Shown here piece by piece: positions 44,542 through 56,200 of a stretch of DNA of 64,000 bases. Origin of the DNA: Aldrovandia affinis (Eukaryota; Chordata; Actinopteri; Notacanthiformes; Halosauridae). The stretch is taken from positions 9,758,370-9,822,369 of the forward strand of contig JAINUG010000011.1 in assembly GCA_029706075.1 (NCBI GenBank), given 5' to 3'. Within the stretch, counting starts at the first letter, position 1; each line of letters starts with the position of its first letter. Under the pieces are notes generated by a model that saw nothing but the letters and a program-made list of their open reading frames with translations, was not told where the DNA came from and made no database searches. The translations under genes and the position numbers were made by a program.

Positions 44542-46962
44542 TCAGTAGCCGTAAGGTAGAGTTGTGTAGTCTGGTAATAAAACACGTTTGTTATAAACTA
44601 CTCTAAACCTTTTAACAAGTGGGGTGTTTTTTAATGTGAGGTTTTTTTTAACACGTGTTATGGTTTCTGATCGAGCAATAACATGACGTGTGGAGTCCCC
44701 TTGTTCCACAAAATGCTCAACCAGGTCAATTAATGATTTCAGATTAATCACTTTAGACGCTTCGGCGTTTAAAGTAATCCCTTTAGCTTTCATACAACAG
44801 GAACCCTTGAACGTCCTATAGCCGTAAGTCTTGGGGCCCCCGGAACAGAATTCGGTTATGTAATCGTCATGAGAGACCTCACTGGTGAGGTTCCCCAAAT
44901 ATGGGCCAAGTTCTGGTTCCTCGTCACCCTCGGCTGTCACGAACACAACACTGTCTGTATCGCTATACAGCAAGCGGCTTCCTAATGTGTTCATCAGATC
45001 GTATAGCTCGAGACGCGCATGCGCTGTTGTGAAGGCCCCTATGAATATGTTTATGTCACGTGTAGTACCTACAACACCATCGGGGTGGCGCCACTGAACC
45101 ATGGCAACACTTTCTGACACAAAAGAGAAATGTGTCACGTCTATATCACCCGAAAAAATGTATCGGGCAAATTCGCCTGGTTCTCTCAACAATGTTGTGC
45201 TCGGTAAATTCTCCCTCATTGAAAATCTGCCCCACAAAGAATTTAAAAGCAGTTTATTAATCGACCTTTGCGCTGGGTTAAAAGAAATGTTTGATGGGTC
45301 AAGTGCAATATCCTCATGTTCAAAATAGTCTTCTATATACCCCTGTTTGTCGGCCTCTGTCACAACATGGGCGGGATAGCCGCTAGCTTCCTGTTTGTGG
45401 CGTAAGAATGTTTTGACATAGTCTGAAAACAGAGTGTCAGATCTGTCTGGAAAATGCCAAACCTCATCCACCCTAGTTACAACATACCCGAATTCTAAAG
45501 CTTTTAACAATTCGAGACTCACCCATGTACCTGAGATGGACCTCTCGGCGTCCGTGTGTGAGCAGACTCCTGACTGATTCTCCTGCAGAGCGCATGTGGC
45601 GCATAAAGGAAACATCAACTTGCCATGACACCTGAAGGGCAGAACAGGGTGCAACAATCGTCTAGGGGGTAATACGGTTGCTTTGACGAACCCATAATAA
45701 TTTTCCAAGGGTCCGAAATTTTGCGATATAACCTGCGGATGCCCAATGGGGTATGATTTACGCGACTGACAGTAGGGATACAAACTAGTAAAGTCAAGGT
45801 AGCGAATTTTCTCACCATCACCGATCGTGTGGTACAGTTTGTAGGCGTTTGTACGTCCGCCAAAGAGAGCATGTCTGGGGTTTAAACGCTCGGGTTTAAC
45901 ATATGAAGCCATAAAATCGATAACCTCCTGATTGTGGCTTTTTCATACTTCCACTGACACTCCCACATAACAACCACCTCGAGTCCATAAACATTTTTGA
46001 GTCTGTCTACCTTGTCATCGAAACGCTGTCTTAGGACCTCGTATGGAGTTCCGGACAAAGGGTGTATATCCTGCGGACTGAATGAACAGTTGTGCCCATG
46101 ATGCATACATCCGTTAAACTCTAACGCCACCCGGGTATTGCCTTCCTCGTAATAACCATCGAGGTAGAAATGACCTACAGCTTTCTCTCCGGTGTTTAAT
46201 GCATGTTCTACAGCAAACCCCTGGGTTGTTTTAACAAGCTCCAACCATTCAATTGATACGTTTGAAAATGCTTTGTGTTGATTAATGTAAGCACCATCAT
46301 ATGTGTGGGCTATAGTGTCTTTTGGTATAAACTTTGATTTGTATACAGCCATACAACACGCTGGTAGCGTTGTTTGTGTGAACGGGTCCACCCCTGTACA
46401 TTTTATGAACTCTGCACGGTATTTTAAACACGCCTCTTTCAGGAGAACCACATCATTTCTGCCATAAGCAAACAGCTCTTTTTGGAAGTTGAACACATCG
46501 TTTTTAACAGTTGCGTACCATAGGTCAAATTCTTTCCTGGTTTTGTCTGTCATGTATTCGTAACCGTAGTAATATTTAGAAGGATATGAACCGACATATA
46601 CGTTGTTTTCGGTGGTGTTGAAGCGGTGTGGGAAAAAACCTTTATCGGCTGTCGATAGATTAAATGCTGCGGGTGTTTTAGCTAAAGCCATGGGAATAAA
46701 ACTGTAACTATCGATAAACCGCTGTTTGAATATTTCATCATACATGTAGATAATTCGCGCCCCTGTCACGGTCATTTTAGGAGTTATACCTACGTTGGTC
46801 AAATACTCTGCAAGTATGTGGTGGTCAAAGCCGGCGGCATTATGAGCTATCCATGTGAAATTTTCATACTTTGAGTTTCTGAAACGTTTTATGAGGTTTT
46901 CAACACAATTAAACCCTTCAGCATGAAACTCCTCACCCGCATAGGTTATGGCATAAACGAAA
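44542..46962 (-). pseudogene. DNA polymerase B fragment, unit 3 (Trp codon retained)
   Basis: 456 codons at the C-terminus are open from Pol A to the stop, with the Trp codon intact (base 45092 is C). A one-T loss near 45945 shifts the frame between exonuclease and palm. It still lacks the N-terminal 480 codons. Confidence 0.9.
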
Positions 46963-47326
46963 CATTTTTCTTGCTTCTACCGGATATGTTTTTCAAAATG
47001 TCTACAGCTACACCGTCTGAATCCGCAATCACCTCCTGCTCAACATCTGGGGGGCCGGTGTTCTTAACAGCATCCAAAGGTAACGATAGGTTTAATGAGG
47101 TAGTCTCGATAGAACCCTGCTTAATCAAGGACAAATATCTATGCAGCAATGACGAATATTTAGCAGCCTTCTCATCGATACCCAAATCGGTTCTATTCAG
47201 AACTGTTCTTATAGAGGCATCCAGATCGTTCTCGACACTTTGTCTTAAAGGTATAGGGGTCCGGTTATCTCTTAGTCTATCCACCTGACTTTGTGGCACT
47301 AAAAACATTTTCTCTGCGTATTCCAT
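46946..47326 (-). pseudogene. Conserved Polinton protein, N-terminal fragment, unit 4
   Basis: Same as unit 2: open for ~120 codons, then a stop just past the junction. Confidence 0.9.
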
Positions 47327-47336
47327 AACTATAAGC

Positions 47337-47669
47337 CTAACTTTGTCTCGATAGTAAGCTTGTTAGAAACGGTACTGCCACGGATAGTAGTGGTAGAAGA
47401 AAGCCTCCTCTCTGGTTAATAACCCGCTTCTTTGTAGCCAAAGCTATCTTTTTATCGGCAATGTTCCTGATATAAGCCTTTTTCTTGGCCAACTTTTTAT
47501 ATTGAGGGGTTGTGAGCGGTATCACACCACGTAGTATATTAAAAGCAATCTCACACAACGCCAGGATCAGTTCTTTTGAAGCCGTTTGCAGAATAACTTT
47601 TCTTTGGGCGGGTTTTGCATTTAAAAGAATTTGCATGAGCGGAAGATTACGTATAACCCGCGCAGACAT
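47337..47669 (-). CDS. 110-aa basic protein, unit 4
   Basis: Intact, same product as units 1 and 2. Confidence 0.8.
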   Translation of the reverse strand: MSARVIRNLPLMQILLNAKPAQRKVILQTASKELILALCEIAFNILRGVIPLTTPQYKKLAKKKAYIRNIADKKIALATKKRVINQRGGFLLPLLSVAVPFLTSLLSRQS

Positions 47670-47678
47670 GTCGGTATC

Positions 47679-48371
47679 TCAGCGTTTATGTCTTTTTTTC
47701 TGAACATACACAACTTGAAACGGTGCGAGCAGATCTGTTCTGAGCCGCAATGAATCAGGTGTCTTCGCTTTATAATCGATCAGCAGATAACCGAATGGTT
47801 CGCCTGTGGCGTCTTTGAAAGATTCCATAAAATATCTTGTATTACCGGGGTACATCTGTCTAGCCAACACATTAATTTGGTTATTGTCACGGGGGTTCTT
47901 AAACAATATCAGATAATTAGTATTCAGACTAATTGTACGGCTGGTCTTACCCTGAAAAAATAAATTCTGTACCAAATAGATCGCACTGAGATTACGATGA
48001 TGTACATATTGTGTAAACACTTTCTCAACCTGTTGACTGTTACTAGCGTCTTTCATAACATCGTCAATAATTAATAAACATGTTTTAGACGGAGGTAATA
48101 GGTCATCGTCATCCAACCTTTCGGGTATACCTTCAACAAATGTGATATCCCTTAATTTTAACAGTTCGTCATATAATGGTTGCCAACAGTCGTAGATATA
48201 GACTATCTTTTCAATTTTATCAGAGATCAAACGATCCGCATTAGCTAGTAGGGTTTTTACAAAATACGTTTTCCCCGAGTTAGATGGCCCACTTATCACG
48301 CAAGAGAAGGGGTGTTGCAAACGTTGGTCAAATCGTGAAACTACCGGCGCCGTCGGATTATTTCTTTCCAT
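47679..48371 (-). CDS. Packaging ATPase, unit 4, intact
   Basis: 230-aa frame from the ATG at 48371 with Walker A GPSNSGKT and Walker B LLIIDD. It differs from unit 2 by an Arg in place of Trp near the C-terminus (SLRLRTDLL against SLWLRTDLL). All other units have Arg, so the Trp in unit 2 is the private change. Confidence 0.9.
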   Translation of the reverse strand: MERNNPTAPVVSRFDQRLQHPFSCVISGPSNSGKTYFVKTLLANADRLISDKIEKIVYIYDCWQPLYDELLKLRDITFVEGIPERLDDDDLLPPSKTCLLIIDDVMKDASNSQQVEKVFTQYVHHRNLSAIYLVQNLFFQGKTSRTISLNTNYLILFKNPRDNNQINVLARQMYPGNTRYFMESFKDATGEPFGYLLIDYKAKTPDSLRLRTDLLAPFQVVYVQKKRHKR

Positions 48372-48375
48372 GTTT

Positions 48376-50787
48376 TCAGTAGCCGTAAGGTAGAGTTGTG
48401 TAGTCTGGTAATAAAACACGTTTGTTATAAACTACTCTAAACCTTTTAACAAGTGGGGTGTTTTTTAATGTGAGGTTTTTTTTAACACGTGTTATGGTTT
48501 CTGATTGAGCAATAACATGACGTGTGGAGTCCCCTTGTTCCACAAAATGCTCAACCAGGTCAATTAATGATTTCAGATTAATCACTTTAGACGCTTCGGC
48601 GTTTAAAGTAATCCCTTTAGCTTTCATACAACAGGAACCCTTGAACGTCCTATAGCCGTAAGTCTTGGGGCCCCCCGGAACAGAATTCGGTTATGTAATC
48701 GTCATGAGAGACCTCACTGGTGAGGTTCCCCAAATATGGGCCAAGTTCTGGTTCCTCGTCACCCTCGGCTGTCACGAACACAACACTGTCTGTATCGCTA
48801 TACAGCAAGCGGCTTCCTAATGTGTTCATCAGATCGTATAGCTCGAGACGCGCATGCGCTGTTGTGAAGGCCCCTATGAATATGTTTATGTCACGTGTAG
48901 TACCTACAACACCATCGGGGTGGCGCTACTGAACCATGGCAACACTTTCTGACACAAAAGAGAAATGTGTCACGTCTATATCACCCGAAAAAATGTATCG
49001 GGCAAATTGCCTGGTTCTCTCAACAATGTTGTGCTCGGTAAATTCTCCCTCATTGAAAATCTGCCCCACAAAGAATTTAAAAGCAGTTTATTAATCGACC
49101 TTTGCGCTGGGTTAAAAGAAATGTTTGATGGGTCAAGTGCAATATCCTCATGTGCAAGATAGTCTGCTATATACCCCCGTTTGTCGGTCTCTGTCACAAC
49201 ATGGGCATAACTTCCTGTTTGTGGCATAAGAATGTTTTGACATAGTCTGAAAACAGAGTGTCAGATCTGTCTGGAAAATGCCAAAACCTCATCCACCCTA
49301 GTTACAACATACCCGAATTCTAAAGCTTTTAACAATTCGAGACTCACCCATGTACCTGAGATGGACCTCTCGGCGTCCGTGTGTGAGCAGACTCCTGACT
49401 GATTCTCCTGCAGAGCGCATGTGGCGCATAAAGGAAACATCAACTTGCCATGACACCTGAAGGGCAGAACAGGGTGCAACAATCGTCTAGGGGTAATACT
49501 GTTGCTTTGACGAACCCATAATAATTTTCCAAGGTCCGAAATTTTGCGATATAACCTGCGGATGCCCAATGGGGTATGATTTACGCGACTGACAGTAGGG
49601 ATACAAACTAGTAAAGTCAAGGTAGCGAATTTTCTCACCATCACCGATCGTGTGGTACAGCTTGTAGGCGTTTGTACGTCCGCCAAAGAGAGCATGTCTG
49701 GGGTTTAAACGCTCGGGTTTAACATATGAAGCCATAAAAGCGATAACCTCCTGATTGTGGCTTTTTTCATACTTCCACTGACACTCCCACATAACAACCA
49801 CCTCGAGTCCATAAACATTTTTGAGTCTGTCTACCTTGTCATCGAAACGCTGTCTTAGGACCTCGTATGGAGTTCCGGACAAAGGGTGTATATCCTGCGG
49901 ACTGAATGAACAGTTGTGCCCATGATGCATACATCCGTTAAACTCTAACGCCACCCGGGTATTGCCTTCCTCGTAATAACCGTCAAGGTAGAAATGACCT
50001 ACAGCTTTCTCGCCGGTGTTTAATGCATGTTCTACAGCAAACCCCTGGATTGTTTTAACAAGCTCCAACCATTCAATTGATACGTTTGAAAATGCTTTGT
50101 GTTGATTAATGTAAGCACCATCATATGTGTGGGCTATAGTGTCTTTTGGTATAAACTTTGATTTGTATACAGCCATACAACACGCTGGTAGAGTTGTTTG
50201 TGTGAACGGGTCCACCCCTGTACATTTTATGAACTCTGCACGGTATTTTAAACACGCCTCTTTCAGGAGAACCACATCATTTCTGCCATAAGCAAACAGC
50301 TCTTTTTGGAAGTTGAACACATCGTTTTTAACAGTTGCGTACCATAGGTCAAATTCTTTCCTGGTTTTGTCTGTCATGTATTCGTAACCGTAGTAATATT
50401 TAGAAGGATATGAACCGACATATACGTTGTTTTCGGTGGTGTTGAAGCGGTGTGGGAAAAAAACCTTTATCGGCTGTCGATAGATTAAATGCTGCGGGTG
50501 TTTTAGCTAAAGCCATGGGAATAAAACTGTAACTATCGATAAACCGCTGTTTGAATATTTCATCATACATGTAGATAATTCGCGCCCCTGTCACGGTCAT
50601 TTTAGGAGTTATACCTACGTTGGTCAAATACTCTGCAAGTATGTGGTGGTCAAAGCCGGCGGCATTATGAGCTATCCATGTGAAATTTTCATACTTTGAG
50701 TTTCTGAAACGTTTTATGAGGTTTTCAACACAATTAAACCCTTCAGCATGAAACTCCTCACCCGCATAGGTTATGGCATAAACGAAA
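48376..50787 (-). pseudogene. DNA polymerase B fragment, unit 4, most damaged
   Basis: Has the shared Trp-to-TAG change (base 48927). Private damage: an extra C near 48672, a base loss near 49008, a deletion replacing gggatagccgctag by a shorter string near 49205, an extra A near 49284, a lost G near 49535 and an extra A near 50462. Confidence 0.9.
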
Positions 50788-51151
50788 CATTTTTCTTGCT
50801 TCTACCGGATATGTTTTTCAAAATGTCTACAGCTACACCGTCTGAATCCGCAATCACCTCCTGCTCAACATCTGGGGGGCCGGTGTTCTTAACAGCATCC
50901 AAAGGTAACGATAGGTTTAATGAGGTAGTCTCGATAGAACCCTGCTTAATCAAGGACAAATATCTATGCAGCAATGACGAATATTTAGCAGCCTTCTCAT
51001 CGATACCCAAATCGGTTCTATTCAGAACTGTTCTTATAGAGGCATCCAGATCGTTCTCGACACTTTGTCTTAAAGGTATAGGGGTCCGGTTATCTCTTAG
51101 TCTATCCACCTGACTTTGTGGCACTAAAAACATTTTCTCTGCGTATTCCAT
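50771..51151 (-). pseudogene. Conserved Polinton protein, N-terminal fragment, unit 5
   Basis: Same as unit 2. The complete C-terminus exists only at 35062. Confidence 0.9.
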
Positions 51152-51161
51152 AACTATAAGC

Positions 51162-51495
51162 CTAACTTTGTCTCGATAGTAAGCTTGTTAGAAACGGTAC
51201 TGCCACGGATAGTAGTGGTAGAAGAAAGCCTCCTCTCTGGTTAATAACCCGCTTCTTTGTAGCCAAAGCTATCTTTTTATCGGCAATGTTCCTGATATAA
51301 GCCTTTTTCTTGGCCAACTTTTTATATTGAGGGGTTGTGAGCGGTATCACACCACGTAGTATATTAAAAGCAATCTCACACAACGCCAGGATCAGTTCTT
51401 TTGAAGCCGTTTGCAGAATAACTTTTCTTTGGGTGGGTTTTTGCATTTAAAAGAATTTGCATGAGCGGAAGATTACGTATAACCCGCGCAGACAT
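51162..51495 (-). pseudogene. 110-aa basic protein, unit 5, frameshifted
   Basis: An extra T near 51440 (gggtttttgc, against gggttttgc) shifts the N-terminal ~18 codons. The rest is intact. Confidence 0.8.
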
Positions 51496-51504
51496 GTCGG
51501 TATC

Positions 51505-52195
51505 TCAGCGTTTATGTCTTTTTTTCTGAACATACACAACTTGAAACGGTGCGAGCAGATCTGTTCTGAGCCGCAATGAATCAGGTGTCTTCGCTTTATA
51601 ATCGATCAGCAGATAACCGAATGGTTCGCCTGTGGCGTCTTTGAAAGATTCCATAAAATATCTTGTATTACCGGGTACATCTGTCTAGCCAACACATTAA
51701 TTTGGTTATTGTCACGGGGTTCTTAAACAATATCAGATAACTAGTATTCAGACTAATTGTACGGCTGGTCTTACCCTGAAAAAATAAATTCTGTACCAAA
51801 TAGATCGCACTGAGATTACGATGATGTACATATTGTGTAAACACTTTCTCAACCTGTTGACTGTTACTAGCGTCTTTCATAACATCGTCAATAATTAATA
51901 AACATGTTTTAGACGGAGGTAATAGGTCATCGTCATCCAACCTTTCGGGTATACCTTCAACAAATGTGATATCCCTTAATTTTAACAGTTCGTCATATAA
52001 TGGTTGCCAACAGTCGTAGATATAGACTATCTTTTCAATTTTATCAGAGATCAAACGATCCGCATTAGCTAGTAGGGTTTTTACAAAATACGTTTTCCCC
52101 GAGTTAGATGGCCCACTTATCACGCAAGAGAAGGGGTGTTGCAAACGTTGGTCAAATCGTGAAACTACCGGCGCCGTCGGATTATTTCTTTCCAT
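51505..52195 (-). pseudogene. Packaging ATPase, unit 5, broken C-terminus
   Basis: The N-terminal ~170 codons with both Walker motifs are open. Single G losses near 51675 and 51717 (ccgggtac and cacggggttc) shift the frame beyond the Walker B half. Confidence 0.85.
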
Positions 52196-52199
52196 GTTT

Positions 52200-55100
52200 T
52201 CAGTAGCCGTAAGGTAGAGTTGTGTAGTCTGGTAATAAAACACGTTTGTTATAAACTACTCTAAACCTTTTAACAAGTGGGGTGTTTTTAATGTGAGGTT
52301 TTTTTAACACGTGTTATGGTTTCTGATCGAGCAATAACATGACGTGTGGAGTCCCCTTGTTCCACAAAATGCTCAACCAGGTCAATTAATGATTTCAGAT
52401 TAATCACTTTAGACGCTTCGGCGTTTAAAAGTAATCCCTTTAGCTTTCATACAACAGGAACCCTTGAACGTCCTATAGCCGTAAGTCTTGGGGCCCCGGA
52501 ACAGAATTCGGTTATGTAATCGTCATGAGAGACCTCACTGGTGAGGTTCCCCAAATATGGGCCAAGTTCTGGTTCCTCGTCACCCTCAGCTGTCACGAAC
52601 ACAACACTGTCTGTATCGTTATACAGCAAGCGGCTTCCTAATGTGTTCATCAGATCGTATAGCTCGAGACGCGCATGCGCTGTTGTGAAGGCCCCTATGA
52701 ATATGTTTATGTCACGTGTAGTACCTACAACACCATCGGGGTGGCGCCACTGAACCATGGCAACACTTTCTGACACAAAAGAGAAATGTGTCACGTCTAT
52801 ATCACCCGAAAAAATGTATCGGGCAAATTCGCCTGGTTCTCTCAACAATGTTGTGCTCGGTAAATTCTCCCTCATTGAAAATCTGCCCCACAAAGAATTT
52901 AAAAGCAGTTTATTAATCGACCTTTGCGCTGGGTTAAAAGAAATGTTTGATGGGTCAAGTGCAATATCCTCATGTGCAAGATAGTCTTCTATATACCCCT
53001 GTTTGTCGGCCTCTGTCACAACATGGGCGGGATAGCCGCTAGCTTCCTGTTTGTGGCGTAAGAATGTTTTGACATAGTCTGAAAACAGAGTGTCAGATCT
53101 GTCTGGAAAATGCCAAACCTCATCCACCCTAGTTACAACATACCCGAATTCTAAAGCTTTTAACAATTCGAGACTCACCCATGTACCTGAGATGGACCTC
53201 TCGGCGTCCGTGTGTGAGCAGACTCCTGACTGATTCTCCTGCAGAGCGCATGTGGCGCATAAAGGAAACATCAACTTGCCATGACACCTGAAGGGCAGAA
53301 CAGGGTGCAACAATCGTCTAGGGGGTAATACTGTTGCTTTGACGAACCCATAATAATTTTCCAAGGGTCCGAAATTTTGCGATATAACCTGCGGATGCCC
53401 AATGGGGTATGATTTACGCGACTGACAGTAGGGATACAAACTAGTAAAGTCAAGGTAGCAAATTTTCTCACCATCACCGATCGTGTGGTACAGCTTGTAG
53501 GCGTTTGTACGTCCGCCAAAGAGAGCATGTCTGGGGTTTGAACGCTCGGGTTTAACATATGAAGCCATAAAAGCGATAACCTCCTGATTGTGGCTTTTTT
53601 CATACTTCCACTGACACTCCCACATAACAACCACCTCGAGTCCATAAACATTTTTGAGTCTGTCTACCTTGTCATCGAAACGCTGTCTTAGGACCTCGTA
53701 TGGAGTTCCGGACAAAGGGTGTATATCCTGCGGACTGAATGAACAGTTGTGCCCATGATGCATACATCCGTTAAACTCTAACGCCACCCGGGTATTGCCT
53801 TCCTCGTAATAACCGTCAAGGTAGAAATGACCTACAGCTTTCTCGCCGGTGTTTAATGCATGTTCTACAGCAAACCCCTGGATTGTTTTAACAAGCTCCA
53901 ACCATTCAATTGATACGTTTGAAAATGCTTTGTGTTGATTAATGTAAGCACCATCATATGTGTGGGCTATAGTGTCTTTTAGTATAAACTTTGATTTGTA
54001 TACAGCCATACAACACGCTGGTAGCGTTGTTTGTGTGAACGGGTCCACCCCTGTACATTTTATGAACTCTGCACGGTATTTTAAACACGCCTCTTTCAGG
54101 AGAACCACATCATTTCTGCCATAAGCAAACAGCTCTTTTTGGAAGTTGAACACATCGTTTTTAACAGTTGCATACCATAGGTCAAATTCTTTCCTGGTTT
54201 TGTCTGTCATGTATTCGTAACCGTAGTAATATTTAGAAGGATATGAACCGACATATACGTTGTTTTCGGTGGTGTTGAAGCGGTGTGGGAAAAAACCTTT
54301 ATCGGCTGTCGATAGATTAAATGCTGCGGGTGTTTTAGCTAAAGCCATGGGAATAAAACTGTAACTATCGATAAACCGCTGTTTGAATATTTCATCATAC
54401 ATGTAGATAATTCGCGCCCTGTCACGGTCATTTTAGGAGTTATACCTACGTTGGTCAAATACTCTGCAAGTATGTGGTGGTCAAAGCCGGTGGCATTATG
54501 AGCTATCCATGTGAAATTTTCATACTTTGAGTTTCTGAAACGTTTTATGAGGTTTTCAACACAATTAAACCCTTCAGCATGAAACTCCTCACCCGCATAG
54601 GTTATGGCATAAACGAAATTGGCTGTGTGCTTACCGTTCTCAAACCTGGTTTCAAAGTCGTAGAATATCAGTTTTTCACTATGGTCTTTCGGTTTTGTAG
54701 GTTGTATAAAACATGTATGCTTCGCGTCTGGGGTTAAAACCTCACAACAATGCACACATCTACCTGTAATACATTTGTGTTTCTTTGGTGTAACTCGATA
54801 GCGCCGGTTACACACTTTGCAAAATTTTACGGCATCACAGGGTGACGGTGTTAACACGCCTGCCTGGTTAGGTTTAAACATTTTGTGTCTAGTAAAGCAG
54901 TACCTTGATTGGCAAAATCGACTGCAATCTGCGCAATAGATGACCTTTTTGGGTTGTTCATGGCAGATGGGGTCATTACAAACATTACAGCAATATAAAC
55001 ATTTGTGAGTTCTTTCATCGTTATAACCCCTATAACAAAACGTGCAAAAATAGCTGGTACCTAGGAATGTATTCATTTTAGTAACTAAATGATAGTGCGA

Positions 55101-56060
55101 ATCATGCAAGTATAGAAAAGCTGTGTTATCAACTGGTTTGTCATGCGTAAAAAATTTGTCTAACAGATGGTTTTGTGCTCTGTAAAAAACTACAATTTTC
55201 AGACCTGTGACCTTCTCGAATGACGCGACGTGAGCAAAACCTATTTCCTGATCTGCTGTGAAACCCACCTGTTCTTGTAGGTCAGCAGCTAAAGGTTCTA
55301 ACATGTTATCGGGTGCTTGTGGATATAGATGACGTGCCAGACAGATTGAGAAACACAGGTTGTTTGTTGTGTTGGTGGGTGTGTACAGAGATAACCCCTT
55401 TTTCCTAATTATTTCGTCATGGGCTAGCGTCGCTAATCTTCTACGACCACCACCTGTCACAGACCGTGCTATTGACACCTGCAGTTCGAGACCTTCATCG
55501 ACCATGACCTGTTCGTTACTCTGTAACACTTTCTCAAACGAACGTAACAGAAGTTCTGTGTCATAACCATTAGACATGTTTAACATAGCGTCGACACTCC
55601 TGTTTAAGCTTTCACATCTAATGGCTACATTAAGAACCCCTCCTTCACCAGCCAATGTTCTAGAAACATTGACTATATCGTCTAATAAATTATGAACCCC
55701 TTCTATATACGCGGCCATGTCAGTATTTGCTGCGGACCTGAAGTTAAAGGGAGCTTGTAGCACCATACTATTAAACCGTGGTCTTGCGGTAACTCTGTAA
55801 GCACCTACAACGCCCCCCTCAAGTCTAAGTCTTGAGATATTTTCCTCATCTAATGTGCCAGGCTCATCAATGATTACAGGTTCACCAGACCTACGACCAC
55901 CCCCCACTATGATTTTAACATCGTTTAATGTACTATTGAAATTACTAACGAGGTTATCACTAAACGTGTCTTTGATGTCAGCTAATAAGTTGTTAAAATG
56001 TGTCATGTCGTTGTTAGATTCTATACCCTCATACCTACACAGTTTGTTAGATGGCTCCAT
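52200..56060 (-). CDS. Protein-primed family B DNA polymerase, the only copy with an N-terminus
   Basis: About 1,286 codons from the ATG at 56060 (MEPSNKLCRYEG). Residues 1-220 are of unknown fold. 225-335 look OTU-like (C236 in NNLCFSICLA, H324 in SHYHLV). 339-450 are a Cys-rich zinc-binding region. ExoI is DFE 468-470, ExoII HNATGFD 521-527, ExoIII YGRNDVVLL. The polymerase has DFTSLYP, LLLNSLWGRF and YNDTDS (the other units have YSDTDS). It would replicate the linear genome by protein priming. Frame changes occur near 54416 (3 C instead of 4), near 52496 and near 52430; all are homopolymer-length differences from sister units. The Trp codon is intact (base 52748). Confidence 0.92.
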
Positions 56061-56200
56061 TATTAACTATAAAATAAAAATAGATGAAATAATAAACAAT
56101 AATGTTGATAAAATAAAAAACATAAAATAAAAATAGATGAAATAATAAACAATACAACAATGTTGATAAAATAAAATGAGGTTAACAAATTAAAACGACT
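56061..56200. other. AT-rich spacer upstream of the polymerase
   Basis: An AT-rich stretch in which aaaataaaaatagatgaaat and ataataaacaat occur twice (about 56070-56100 and 56125-56155). It may hold the polymerase promoter and the polyadenylation signal of the upstream gene (TTTATT near 56085). Confidence 0.4.

Larger units (their letters stand above)
35478..54618. repeat. Five-copy head-to-tail amplification of a 3.83-kb Polinton segment
   Basis: Units are 35478-39304, 39305-43138, 43139-46962, 46963-50787 and 50788-54618 (3827, 3834, 3824, 3825, 3831 bp). Each starts at catttttcttgcttctaccgg inside the conserved-unknown gene and ends at atggcataaacgaaa inside the polymerase gene (codon ~481). 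At the four internal junctions these two strings abut. Only the left edge (tattgcg before unit 1) and right edge (ttggctgtg after unit 5) show the original context. No microhomology beyond 0-1 base is visible at the junction. Units differ by a handful of SNPs and many small indels. Confidence 0.97.

Noticed and set aside
35129-53000. Open frames on the + strand across the tandem array (for example 63-, 70-, 75- and 121-aa frames repeated in each unit)
   Set aside because: They lie antisense to polymerase, ATPase and the 110-aa gene, repeat with the unit, and have no recognisable protein pattern.
35478-54618. CRISPR array or satellite
   Set aside because: The units are 3.8 kb of coding DNA with no spacers. 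They are gene-bearing tandem duplicates.
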